Assembly (NCBI RefSeq): GCF_024213555.1
Contig: NZ_JANAVO010000005.1
Span: forward strand, 238,983-302,982
Direction of reading: 5' to 3'
From: Allokutzneria sp. A3M-2-11 16
GTDB taxonomy: Bacteria; Actinomycetota; Actinomycetes; Mycobacteriales; Pseudonocardiaceae
Length of the DNA: 64,000 nt
The notes under the pieces were generated by a model. It had not been told where the DNA came from. It saw nothing but the letters and a program-made list of their open reading frames with translations, and did not search any database. Positions 43,137-50,662 of this stretch are shown piece after piece (the first letter of the stretch is position 1; each line of letters begins with the position of its first letter). A program made the position numbers and the translations under genes.

Positions 43137-44494
43137 TGCCTGTGCGGCGCGTCCTCCCCCCGGGCGCGCCGCACCGCCGCGACGAGCCGGGCGCCGAGCA
43201 CGGCCACGCACCCCGACGCCGTCACCACGAGCGTGATCATGAACGTCGGGTAGAGGTAGACCACTTGCAGCCACGCGACGTCGCGGCCCCCGTAGAGGAA
43301 ACCGACGACGCGGTGCACCAGGGCGACGAGCAGGAGCGGCAGCAGGAGCGGGAACGACCACAGCCATGAACGCCGCCTTTCCCGCGCCCGGATGACACCG
43401 CGGACCGCGAGTGCCGCGATGGGCACGGCGAGCAGGAGCAGCACCGCGTCGCTCAAGACAGGCGGGCCGTTCGGCGGCGCTGTCTGCCTGCCTTCGAGCA
43501 CGGCGATCAGCTGCTCGCCGATCTCTTGAGCGTCGCGGTACTGGGTTCCGGTGTTCGCCATGACTGCGATGCCATGGCCCGACGCGGGCAGAATCGCTTG
43601 GTAGGCGGTCGATGTCATCAGGTCGCCGCCGTGGTGGACCAGCGGCTGCCCGGACTTCGTGGTGCCGAAGAACCAGCCGAGCGCGTACGAACCCGACGCC
43701 GCCGGGGTCCGCTCGCGCTCGGCGATCAACCAGGACGCCATGTCCCGCGCCGTGCTGAGCACTCCCCCGGAACCGTTGCCGAAAGCTGGGGGTTCCGGCA
43801 ACGCGACCGGCAGGCCGAGGACCTTCACGTGCCCCCGTGCGCTCTGCGGTAACTCGTCGGCGGTGTTGATGGAGCGGCTGTCCTTCATGCCCACCGGCTC
43901 GAAAACGTTGCGGGACAGGTAATCGCTGAAGGGCATGCCGCTGACGACCTCGACGAGGCGAGCGGCCACCTGGAAGTTCGGGTTGTGGTACTCCCACTCG
44001 GCGCCGGGCGCCGCGGCGAGCACCGAGTCGCGCATCGCGGCGACGGCCTCCCGCAGGGTGCGCACCTCGGGCCCGCTGTAGGACCCGAAGGTCGTGTCCG
44101 ACATGCCCGAGGTCTGGTCGAGCAGCTGCCGCACCGTGATCGCGGCGGCGCGGGGGTCGGCCATCGTGAACTCCGGCAGGTGGGCCACCACCGGCTCGTC
44201 GAGCCGGACGCGTCCGCTCTCCACGAGCTTCGTCACGGCCCGCGCGGTCATGGACTTGCTCACCGATGCCACGGCCATGCTCGTGCGATCGGAAACCGCC
44301 TCCCCCGTTGGCGTGCGGCCGTACCCGGCGATGCGCAGCACCGAGGAGCCACGGGTGACGGCCACCGCGACGCCCGGCACGACAGCGTTCTCTTGGTGTT
44401 GCCGGACAACGGCATCGACGGCCGCGGGCACCTCCGGGACCGGGGTGACCACGGCAGCGGAGACGATCAACGCGGACAGGAGTGAACTCAGCAC
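43133..44494 (-). CDS. Beta-lactamase-fold serine hydrolase with C-terminal membrane helices
   Basis: 453 residues from GTG 44494. The signal or anchor helix (about 2-22) is followed by a class C beta-lactamase / D-Ala carboxypeptidase-like domain: TSMAVASVSKSMTARAVTKL (S-x-x-K nucleophile), ITVRQLLDQTSGMSDTTFGS, and WEYHNPNFQVAARLVEVVSG with the Tyr-x-Asn motif. LVHHGGDLMTSTAYQAILPA corresponds to HxG. Three or four helices close the protein (LLLLAVPIAALAVRGVIRAR, LLLPLLLVALVHRVVGF and one more). It acts outside on peptides or esters; resistance is not implied. It is divergent from the 44739 hydrolase. Confidence 0.85.
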   Translation of the reverse strand: MLSSLLSALIVSAAVVTPVPEVPAAVDAVVRQHQENAVVPGVAVAVTRGSSVLRIAGYGRTPTGEAVSDRTSMAVASVSKSMTARAVTKLVESGRVRLDEPVVAHLPEFTMADPRAAAITVRQLLDQTSGMSDTTFGSYSGPEVRTLREAVAAMRDSVLAAAPGAEWEYHNPNFQVAARLVEVVSGMPFSDYLSRNVFEPVGMKDSRSINTADELPQSARGHVKVLGLPVALPEPPAFGNGSGGVLSTARDMASWLIAERERTPAASGSYALGWFFGTTKSGQPLVHHGGDLMTSTAYQAILPASGHGIAVMANTGTQYRDAQEIGEQLIAVLEGRQTAPPNGPPVLSDAVLLLLAVPIAALAVRGVIRARERRRSWLWSFPLLLPLLLVALVHRVVGFLYGGRDVAWLQVVYLYPTFMITLVVTASGCVAVLGARLVAAVRRARGEDAPHRH

Positions 44495-44589
44495 GCTCGA
44501 AGTCTCGGCGAACCCAGGCCGCCCGACATCGGACCACGGTCCGATCTCCCGCACGGTGTCAGCAGGTGAAACCGACTCAGCGGCACGAC

Positions 44590-44717
44590 TATGCTGTCCC
44601 AGGCACAGCTTGACCCGCGCTCCCCCATCGGTGGGCCGGGGTGGTCCGAAATTCCCCGTTTCGTACTCATTACCGTGGATGAGAGCGCTCCCATTCCCGC
44701 TAAGAGTACGAAACGGG
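44590..44717 (+). repeat. Hairpin repeat unit, copy 4 (degenerate head)
   Basis: TATGCT (44590-44595) and six bases lead to 44602, where the other copies have ATG; here it is GGC and the mini-ORF is lost (also no TAG at the end). The spacing from this point to the hairpin is identical to copies 1 and 2 (56 bases to the first G of the arm). The 63-nt hairpin at 44655-44717 keeps the exact arms CCCGTTTCGTACTC and GAGTACGAAACGGG and the GAGCGCTC core, but the loop sequences differ. The conserved 3' tail is absent. It lies in the divergent promoter region between two hydrolase genes. Confidence 0.75.
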
Positions 44718-44738
44718 AAAAGCGGCGGGAGGGTGGGC

Positions 44739-46133
44739 GTGGGGCGATGGCGGAGCGCGGCCGTGGGCGCGGTGGTGATGACCGCGCTGAGCACGGCGGC
44801 GGTGCCCGCGAGCGCGAGCGAACGACCGGCCGTCGCGGCGTGTCCGGTGCAGATCACGGTCGCGGCGAAGTGCTACACGGGCAAGGGTTCCAACGGCGCT
44901 TACTACGCGATCGCTGTTCCGGAGAAGTGGAACGGGTCGCTGGTCATGCATGCGCACGGCGGCCCCGATCTCACGGCGACCTCCGATCCGGAGCGCAGTG
45001 TCGACGACCTCGGGCGCTGGGCCGTCATGGTGCGCGAGGGCTACGCCTGGGCCGGCTCGGCCTACCGCCGCGGTGGGTACGGCACGCGGATGGCCGCCGA
45101 GGACACCGAGAACCTGAGGAAGCTCTTCGTCTCCGCGTTTGGTCGGCCTCGGACGACGTTCGTGCACGGCCAGTCCTGGGGCGGCAACGTGGCCGCGAAG
45201 GTCGCCGAGATCTACGGCGGCTACGACGGCGTGCTGCTCACCAACGGCGTGCTCGCCGGGGGTTCGCGCGGCTACGACTACCGGGTGGATCTCCGCGTGG
45301 TCTACCAGTACTACTGCGCGAACCACCCTCGCCCCACCGAGCCGCAGTATCCACTGTGGATGGGGCTGCGCAAGGATTCCACGCTGACTTCAGCAGGCCT
45401 GCGCGCACGGCTCCAGGAGTGCACCGGCTTCGCGTCGCCGCCGCGTGAGCGCACCGCCGTGCAACAGCGCAACCTCAGCGACATCCTCGCTGTGACAAGG
45501 ATTCCGGAGCGCGCGCTCGAATCGCACCTGCGTTTCGCCACGTTCACGTTCCGGGACATCGTGCACAACCGGCTCGGCGGCCGGAACCCGTTCGACAACC
45601 GGACCATCCGCTACACCGGCTCGCACGATGACGCGGCGCTCAACGCCGGTGTCGAACGGTTTTCCGCAAACCCTTCCGCCGCAAGGGATCTGTCCTTCGA
45701 CAGCGATCCGACGGGCGCCGTGTCGGTCCCGACGCTCACCCTGCACGCGATCGACGACCCGACCGCTTTCGTCCAGCACGAGAGCGCCTACCGCGCGAGC
45801 CGCCAGGGTGCGGGGACCGCGGGCAAGCTCGTGCAGACATTCACGAGGGAAAGCGAGCACAGCGGCCTCAGCAACTCCGAGTACGCCACGGCGATCTCCG
45901 AGTTGGCGCAGTGGGTGCGCACGGGTCGCAAGCCGACCGCTGTCTCCGTCGCGAATGCCTGCGCGTTGTTCGACGCCACCTACCGCACTGGCTGTTTCTT
46001 CGACCCCGCTTACGTTCCCGCCGACTACGCGTCGAGGGTGTACCCACGCCCAGGCGGCAAGCACTGGCCCGCCCTGTCCGCCGCGCGGGAGTGGGTTCTG
46101 CGTTTCCTGCCCGGCGTGGGCATCGCCCCCTAG
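44739..46133 (+). CDS. Secreted alpha/beta hydrolase
   Basis: 464 residues from GTG 44739 (GGGAGG upstream); GTG 44733 is equally in frame. Signal peptide about 1-30 (SAAVGAVVMTALSTAAVPAS). The oxyanion strand is GSLVMHAHGGPDLTATSDPE, and the nucleophile elbow FVHGQSWGGNVAAKVAEIYG has Ser in GQSWGG. A late Asp is in LTLHAIDDPTAFVQ and a His in ESEHSGLSNSEY. The long C-terminal Cys-containing extension (NACALFDATYRTGCFFDPAY) suggests an exported polymer- or ester-degrading enzyme. The gene starts 21 bases after the copy 4 hairpin. Confidence 0.78.
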   Translation: MGRWRSAAVGAVVMTALSTAAVPASASERPAVAACPVQITVAAKCYTGKGSNGAYYAIAVPEKWNGSLVMHAHGGPDLTATSDPERSVDDLGRWAVMVREGYAWAGSAYRRGGYGTRMAAEDTENLRKLFVSAFGRPRTTFVHGQSWGGNVAAKVAEIYGGYDGVLLTNGVLAGGSRGYDYRVDLRVVYQYYCANHPRPTEPQYPLWMGLRKDSTLTSAGLRARLQECTGFASPPRERTAVQQRNLSDILAVTRIPERALESHLRFATFTFRDIVHNRLGGRNPFDNRTIRYTGSHDDAALNAGVERFSANPSAARDLSFDSDPTGAVSVPTLTLHAIDDPTAFVQHESAYRASRQGAGTAGKLVQTFTRESEHSGLSNSEYATAISELAQWVRTGRKPTAVSVANACALFDATYRTGCFFDPAYVPADYASRVYPRPGGKHWPALSAAREWVLRFLPGVGIAP

Positions 46134-46978
46134 GAGCGCGTCGCCGTCGCGAGATCGGCGATCTGCTCCGCCAGGACCTGGGGCGCGTCGAGCTCGACGA
46201 GGGTCCTCGCGCCGGGCACCTCGACGAACTCCGCGTCGCGGAAGGCTTGCTGGAGGCGTCGGCCCAGTGCGGGCTTGAACGCGCGGTCGGCCATGCCCCA
46301 CACGATCCGGACCTGCCCCTGGTAGTCCTTCAATCGGGTGGACACGTCCAGCAGCTCGCGCGGATCGACGGCGTGCAGGAAACGAACGGCATCATCGCGG
46401 ATGCCCGGATCGGTGAGCGCGGGCTCGATCCACGACCGGGTCAGGTCGGCGTCCAGCTTGTTCGCGAGCAGCCCGAATCCCAGCGGCGAGTGGCGGAACA
46501 CCCGGCCGCGCATCGGCAGCAGACCGGCCCCCAACCGCCGCCGACCCCGCAGGAGCCGGAAGATGACGTTGAACGGGAAGGGCGGGAAGGTGTCGAAGGC
46601 GTCGCAGTTCACCAGCACCACGCGTCCGACCCGGCTCACGTCGGTGTCGAGGACGAACTGGGCGAGCGCCCCGCCGGTGTCGTTGCCGACCAGCACGACG
46701 TCCTCCAGCCCCAGGGCTTCGAGGAACAGCACGATCCGGCGGGCGACGCCACGCGGCGACTGGTCGGCGTCGGCGTCCATGGGTGTGCGGTGGGCGCCCA
46801 GCGGCCAGTCCGGCGCGTACGAGCGGACGCCCCGCTCCGCGAGGAGGTCGGCGACACCGGTCCAGACCGCGCCGTTGGTCAGGAACGGGTGCACGAACAC
46901 CACGGGCGGGGCGGTGGACCGCTCGGGCCCCGCGGCGCGGTACGCGACGGCGCCCCCGGGAAGATCGATCGTCGGCAT
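46130..46978 (-). CDS. Alpha/beta hydrolase (haloalkane dehalogenase-like)
   Basis: 282 residues. PPVVFVHPFLTNGAVWTGVA is the oxyanion strand, and LEDVVLVGNDTGGALAQFVL has an Asp nucleophile in GNDTGG, as in haloalkane dehalogenases and related enzymes rather than the usual GxSxG. VRIVWGMADRAFKPALGRRL contains the acid, and the C-terminal His equivalent is not obvious. It is divergent from a TetR gene over a palindromic operator and is probably its target. Confidence 0.83.
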   Translation of the reverse strand: MPTIDLPGGAVAYRAAGPERSTAPPVVFVHPFLTNGAVWTGVADLLAERGVRSYAPDWPLGAHRTPMDADADQSPRGVARRIVLFLEALGLEDVVLVGNDTGGALAQFVLDTDVSRVGRVVLVNCDAFDTFPPFPFNVIFRLLRGRRRLGAGLLPMRGRVFRHSPLGFGLLANKLDADLTRSWIEPALTDPGIRDDAVRFLHAVDPRELLDVSTRLKDYQGQVRIVWGMADRAFKPALGRRLQQAFRDAEFVEVPGARTLVELDAPQVLAEQIADLATATRS

Positions 46979-46996
46979 GCGACTCCTTCGCCGATA

Positions 46997-47023
46997 AAGT
47001 TACATACAGGGTGCACGCAACTT
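46997..47023. promoter_or_regulatory. Imperfect palindromic TetR operator
   Basis: AAGTTACATACAGG (46997-47010) and the complement of its right half, AAGTTGCGTGCACC, agree at 9 of 14 positions. The mismatches in the outer part are all purine transitions; AAGTT is conserved at both ends. It lies between the divergent hydrolase and TetR genes, 14 bases before the TetR ATG. Confidence 0.55.
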
Positions 47024-47036
47024 ACGGACGGAGTGT

Positions 47037-47642
47037 ATGAAAGTCTCACGGCGGACACAAGCGGACCGGACGGCGGCGACCCGCGCGGCCCTGATCGCGG
47101 CGGGCCGCAAGCTCTTCGCCGAGCACGGCTTCGCGGGCGTCGGCACCGAGACCCTGGTCCGCGAGGCCGGGGTCAGCCGGGGCGCGCTCTACCACCAGTT
47201 CGGCGACAAGACCGAACTGTTCGCCGAGGTCCTGGCGGACATCGAGGGCGCGGTCACCCAGCGCCTCGTCGCCGCGATGCCCTCCGGCGCCGACGCCGAC
47301 CTCGTCGCCGTCATGACCAGCGCCCTGGTCGCGTGGCTCGACGCCTGCGAGAACCCCGAGGTGCAGCGGATCGTGCTGATCGACGGCCCGTCCGTGCTCG
47401 GCTGGACGCGGTGGCGGGCCATCTGCCAGCCCCACATCCTGGGGCTGATCCAGGCCGTGCTCACGCAGGCCGCGGCGGACGGCCTCCTGCCGCCGCTGCC
47501 GGTCAAAGCCCTGTCGCACGTCCTGCTCGCCATCGCCGACGAGGCGGCGCTGTACGTGGAGGCCGCTCAGGACCGGGCCGCCGCGCGGGAGGAGATCATG
47601 CAGATCGTCGGCGTCCTGATGCGGGCGCTCGTCGTGCGCTGA
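47037..47642 (+). CDS. TetR-family regulator
   Basis: 201 residues. HTH: AALIAAGRKLFAEHGFAGVG, TETLVREAGVSRGALYHQFG with DKTELFAEVL, a canonical TetR DNA-binding domain (about 15-62). The C-terminal domain is of the TetR_C type with a conserved RIVLIDGPSVLGWTRWR, seen in a large actinobacterial subgroup. It likely represses itself and the divergent dehalogenase-like gene through the operator at 46997. Confidence 0.9.
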   Translation: MKVSRRTQADRTAATRAALIAAGRKLFAEHGFAGVGTETLVREAGVSRGALYHQFGDKTELFAEVLADIEGAVTQRLVAAMPSGADADLVAVMTSALVAWLDACENPEVQRIVLIDGPSVLGWTRWRAICQPHILGLIQAVLTQAAADGLLPPLPVKALSHVLLAIADEAALYVEAAQDRAAAREEIMQIVGVLMRALVVR

Positions 47643-47651
47643 CCTCCGCCG

Positions 47652-48153
47652 TCACACCGGGCGGATCTTCGCCGCGAACGCCTTCATCGCCGCCTGGGGA
47701 TGGGTGGCCCTCGCCGCGGTGCCAGGGCGCGCGAGAGCCGCCTCGACGGCCTTCACCACCGCCGTCTTGGTGACCTCGAAACTGTGGTGTCCCTGGACCC
47801 ACGCCCGCGACTTGGCCCGCACCCGCTTATCGGGGGCGCCGAGCACGCGGATCACTTCAACCCTGGAATCGTTTCCCAGCAGCATTTCAGCAGCGATGTC
47901 TCCTGCTGACGCCTGCGCGGCATCAGTGCGACCGTCCACTCGCGACGGTCACTGGGCCGGAACGACGACGTGTCCACCGAATTGGGCACCAGGCCGACCG
48001 GCTCGGGCAGCACCAGCAGGTCGTCGGCGGACACGTCGATCTCCGCACCGCTCAGCATCGGCCCGTCGTAGCCGAAGAACGGGAACCCGTAGCCCGGCGT
48101 CGGACGCCGCCCACCGGGACCGCGATCTCCGGTGCCGCGTAGATGATCCGCAT
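47652..48153 (-). pseudogene. Decayed glycosyltransferase gene
   Basis: From ATG 48153 the frame gives MRIIYAAPEIAVPVGGV, a typical GT4-like N-terminus. A shift leads to GFPFFGYDGPMLSGAEIDVS and ADDLLVLPEPVGLVPNSVDT, then VALMPRRRQQETSLL. A second shift gives DSRVEVIRVLGAPDKRVRAK and the final FEVTKTAVVKAVEAALA part ending at 47652. The nucleotide-sugar binding core between these parts is missing. At least two frameshifts and one internal deletion make it non-functional. Part of it (95 codons from 47939) is an open frame and might be read, but I think it is a remnant. Confidence 0.6.
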
Positions 48154-48177
48154 GATCAAAATGCTATCGGGCGGGGC

Positions 48178-49317
48178 TCAGCGCACGGACGTCCCCGCTC
48201 GCTGACGAAGGGCCTCGTCGGCGGCGTTGAGCGCCAGCCGGACCGCGCCGAGGACGACGGCTTCTTGCCCGACTCCGGACGCGGCGAGCTCGGGCGTGCG
48301 GATGCAGGCGCTGTCCATGTGCCGTTTGATCCGGGGCAGCAGGAGGTCGGCCGCGCTGCCGAGGCCGCCGCCGACGACGATCAGCTCCGGGTCGATGGTC
48401 AGCGTCATCGCGGCCGCGTGCTGCGCCAGCACTTCGCAGAAGTCGTCGATGATCCGCACGGCATCAGGGGCGCCGGCGCGGGCGTCGCCGATGATCTGTT
48501 CGGTGAACTGGTGATCGCGGTCGGCGATGGACTCCTGGGTGGCCGGGCCGAGCAGCTTCTCCCGGCGCAGCTCCCACTTCTGCGGATCCAGCAGGCCGAT
48601 CTCCCCCGCCGCGCCGCCGAAACCGCGGTGCACCCGCCCGCCCAGGATCAGCCCGGCGCCCATGCGCCGCCCGACCAGCAGGTAGATCAGGTCGGAGACG
48701 TCCTTGGCGACGCCGTGCCAGCGTTCGGCGAGCGCGGCGGCGTTCGCGTCGTTGTCGACGAAAACCTTGCAAGAGAACGATTTCTCCAGCCTTCGAGAGA
48801 GCTGGATGCCGTTCCAGCCAGGCAGGACGGTGGACAGGGTGACTGTGCCGTCCGGGGCGACGATGCCGGGGACGCTGACCCCGGCGGCCATCAGCAGCGA
48901 GCGGTCGATCCTGCCGCGGGTGAGGCACTTCGTGGCGACGGAGCGCACGACGGCGATCCGCTTGTCGGCGTCGAGCTGCGGGTCGACCTGGGTCTCGTGG
49001 CTGTGGACCTGCTCGCCGTTGAGGTCGGCGAGCACGCCGATCACCCGGTGCCTGCCGACGTCGAAGCCCAGCACGTACCCGCTGTCCGCGCGGAAGTGGT
49101 ACCGGCGGGCGGGCCGCCCGACCCGCCTGCCGGGCTCGGCGGCGAGCTCGGCGGCCCAGCCCTGCTCGATCAGGTCCTCGATGGCGGCCTCGACGGTCGG
49201 CCGGGACAGGCCGGTGCCCGCGGCGAGGTCGGCCAGGGTCGCCGGGCTGGCCGCGCGCAGGGCCGAGAGCACCGCGACCGAGTTGATCACCCGCAGCAGC
49301 GAGGGGCTCCCGCTCAT
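48178..49317 (-). CDS. ROK-family transcriptional repressor
   Basis: 379 residues from ATG 49317 with AAGGAAAAG upstream. N-terminal MarR-like winged helix about 8-70 (INSVAVLSALRAASPATLAD, TGLSRPTVEAAIEDLIEQGW). The ROK sugar-kinase-like domain follows: YVLGFDVGRHRVIGVLADLN (phosphate-1), VFVDNDANAAALAERW, and GLILGGRVHRGFGGAAGEIG. The zinc-site Cys cluster of classical ROK proteins is not seen (CGCGxxGC is absent, with GLLDPQKWELRR at the place), so sugar sensing may differ. It is divergent from the sugar operon at 49415, with a palindrome in between. Confidence 0.92.
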   Translation of the reverse strand: MSGSPSLLRVINSVAVLSALRAASPATLADLAAGTGLSRPTVEAAIEDLIEQGWAAELAAEPGRRVGRPARRYHFRADSGYVLGFDVGRHRVIGVLADLNGEQVHSHETQVDPQLDADKRIAVVRSVATKCLTRGRIDRSLLMAAGVSVPGIVAPDGTVTLSTVLPGWNGIQLSRRLEKSFSCKVFVDNDANAAALAERWHGVAKDVSDLIYLLVGRRMGAGLILGGRVHRGFGGAAGEIGLLDPQKWELRREKLLGPATQESIADRDHQFTEQIIGDARAGAPDAVRIIDDFCEVLAQHAAAMTLTIDPELIVVGGGLGSAADLLLPRIKRHMDSACIRTPELAASGVGQEAVVLGAVRLALNAADEALRQRAGTSVR

Positions 49318-49369
49318 CCACTTTTCCTTGACCACCGCACGGAGCGAATGGTAGACCATGGCCGATTAT

Positions 49370-49388
49370 TTAAAGGAAGTTCCATTAA
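49370..49388. promoter_or_regulatory. Palindrome in the ROK/sugar-operon promoter
   Basis: TTAAAGGAAGTTCCATTAA is a 19-base two-fold symmetric site (TTAA.GGAA.TTCC.TTAA) with only the centre and one flanking pair off symmetry. It is the most AT-rich stretch in the neighbourhood and lies between the divergent ROK gene (start 49317) and the operon (start about 49415). Likely the ROK operator. Confidence 0.65.
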
Positions 49389-49414
49389 TAACCCCTGCGG
49401 GAGGTGATGACCGC

Positions 49415-50662
49415 GTGGTGACCGTGGCGATCGTCGGCGCGGGGAGCCGGGGCGCGATGTACGCGGCCCGCGCCACCGCGACCGGGAAGGCACGCGTCGT
49501 CGCGGTGGCCGAACCCCGGCCCGCCGCGCAGAAGGCGCTGGTCGACGAGCACGAGGTGCCGCCGGAGGCCGTCTTCGACGACTGGCGCGAGCTGCTCGCC
49601 CGGCCGCGCCTGGCCGATGTGGCCGTCATCGCCACCCAGGACCAGGAGCACATGGAGCCCGCCATCGAGCTGGCCCGGCGCGGCTACCACCTGCTGCTGG
49701 AGAAGCCGATGGCCACCACCGAGGCGGCCTGCGAGGCGATCGTGCGGGCCACCGAGGAGGCCGGGGTGCTGCTCGCGGTCTGCCACGTGCTGCGCTACAC
49801 GCCCTACACCCGGCTGCTGAAGTCGATCGTCGACAGTGGACGGATCGGCGACGTCGTCAGCGTCGAGCACCTCGAACCGGTCGGCTGGTGGCACCACGCG
49901 CACTCCTACGTGCGCGGCAACTGGCGCCGCGAGGACGAGTCGACGTTCATGCTCATGGCCAAGTCCTGCCACGACCTGGACTGGCTCGCGCACGTCATCG
50001 GGCGCCAGGCCGTGCGGGTCTCCTCCTTCGGCGGGCTGTACGAGTTCCGGCCCGAGCGCAAGCCCGCGGGCGCGGCGAACCGGTGCCTGGACTGCTCGGT
50101 CGAACCGGACTGCCCGTACTCCGCGCCGCGGATCTACCTGCCGTTCCTCAACGAGCCGGACCGCGTCTGGCCGTTGTCCGTCGTCACAACGGATCGCACG
50201 GAGGAAGGTGTCCGCAACGCCTTGCGCGACGGGCCTTACGGCCGGTGCGTGTACGCGTGCGACAACGACGTGGTCGATCACCAGGTGGTCGACATCGAGT
50301 ACACCGGCGGTGTCACGGCATCGTTCACCATGACGGCGTTCGCGCCCGTCAGCCACCGCAAGACCCGCGTCTTCGGCACCAGGGGCTCGTTGGACGGCGA
50401 CGGCGAAAGCATCACCGTCCACGACTTCCGCACCGGCCCGGAGACCGTGCGGCCCATGCCCGCGGGCGGGGCGACCGCGGACGACGGGCACGGCGGCGGG
50501 GACCAGGGGCTCGTCGACGCCTTCATCGAGGCGGTCCGCACCGGCGACCGGAGCCTCATCTTGACCAACGGCAGGGACAGCCTGGAATCGCACCGGCTGG
50601 TGTGGGCCGCGGAGCGGGCGCGCCGGACCGGCACCGTCGTCAACCTGGAGGGAGCACGATGA
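49415..50662 (+). CDS. Gfo/Idh/MocA-family oxidoreductase
   Basis: 415 residues from GTG 49415 (GGGAGGT upstream); starts at 49358 and 49418 are possible. The Rossmann domain begins VTVAIVGAGSRGAMYAARAT. LLEKPMATTEAACEAIVRAT has the conserved E-K-P loop. The catalytic region is VLRYTPYTRLLKSIVDSGRI, followed by GWWHHAHSYVRGNWRREDES and SCHDLDWLAHVIGR. A Cys cluster, CLDCSVEPDCPYSAPRIYL, marks the subfamily that acts on glycosides by NAD-dependent redox. It is the first gene of the operon with binding protein and permeases and probably the first catabolic step. Confidence 0.92.
   Translation: MVTVAIVGAGSRGAMYAARATATGKARVVAVAEPRPAAQKALVDEHEVPPEAVFDDWRELLARPRLADVAVIATQDQEHMEPAIELARRGYHLLLEKPMATTEAACEAIVRATEEAGVLLAVCHVLRYTPYTRLLKSIVDSGRIGDVVSVEHLEPVGWWHHAHSYVRGNWRREDESTFMLMAKSCHDLDWLAHVIGRQAVRVSSFGGLYEFRPERKPAGAANRCLDCSVEPDCPYSAPRIYLPFLNEPDRVWPLSVVTTDRTEEGVRNALRDGPYGRCVYACDNDVVDHQVVDIEYTGGVTASFTMTAFAPVSHRKTRVFGTRGSLDGDGESITVHDFRTGPETVRPMPAGGATADDGHGGGDQGLVDAFIEAVRTGDRSLILTNGRDSLESHRLVWAAERARRTGTVVNLEGAR

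Noticed and set aside
43133..44494. Antibiotic-resistance beta-lactamase
   Set aside because: The S-x-x-K domain has a C-terminal membrane part and secreted-esterase-like features; the fold alone does not show drug resistance.
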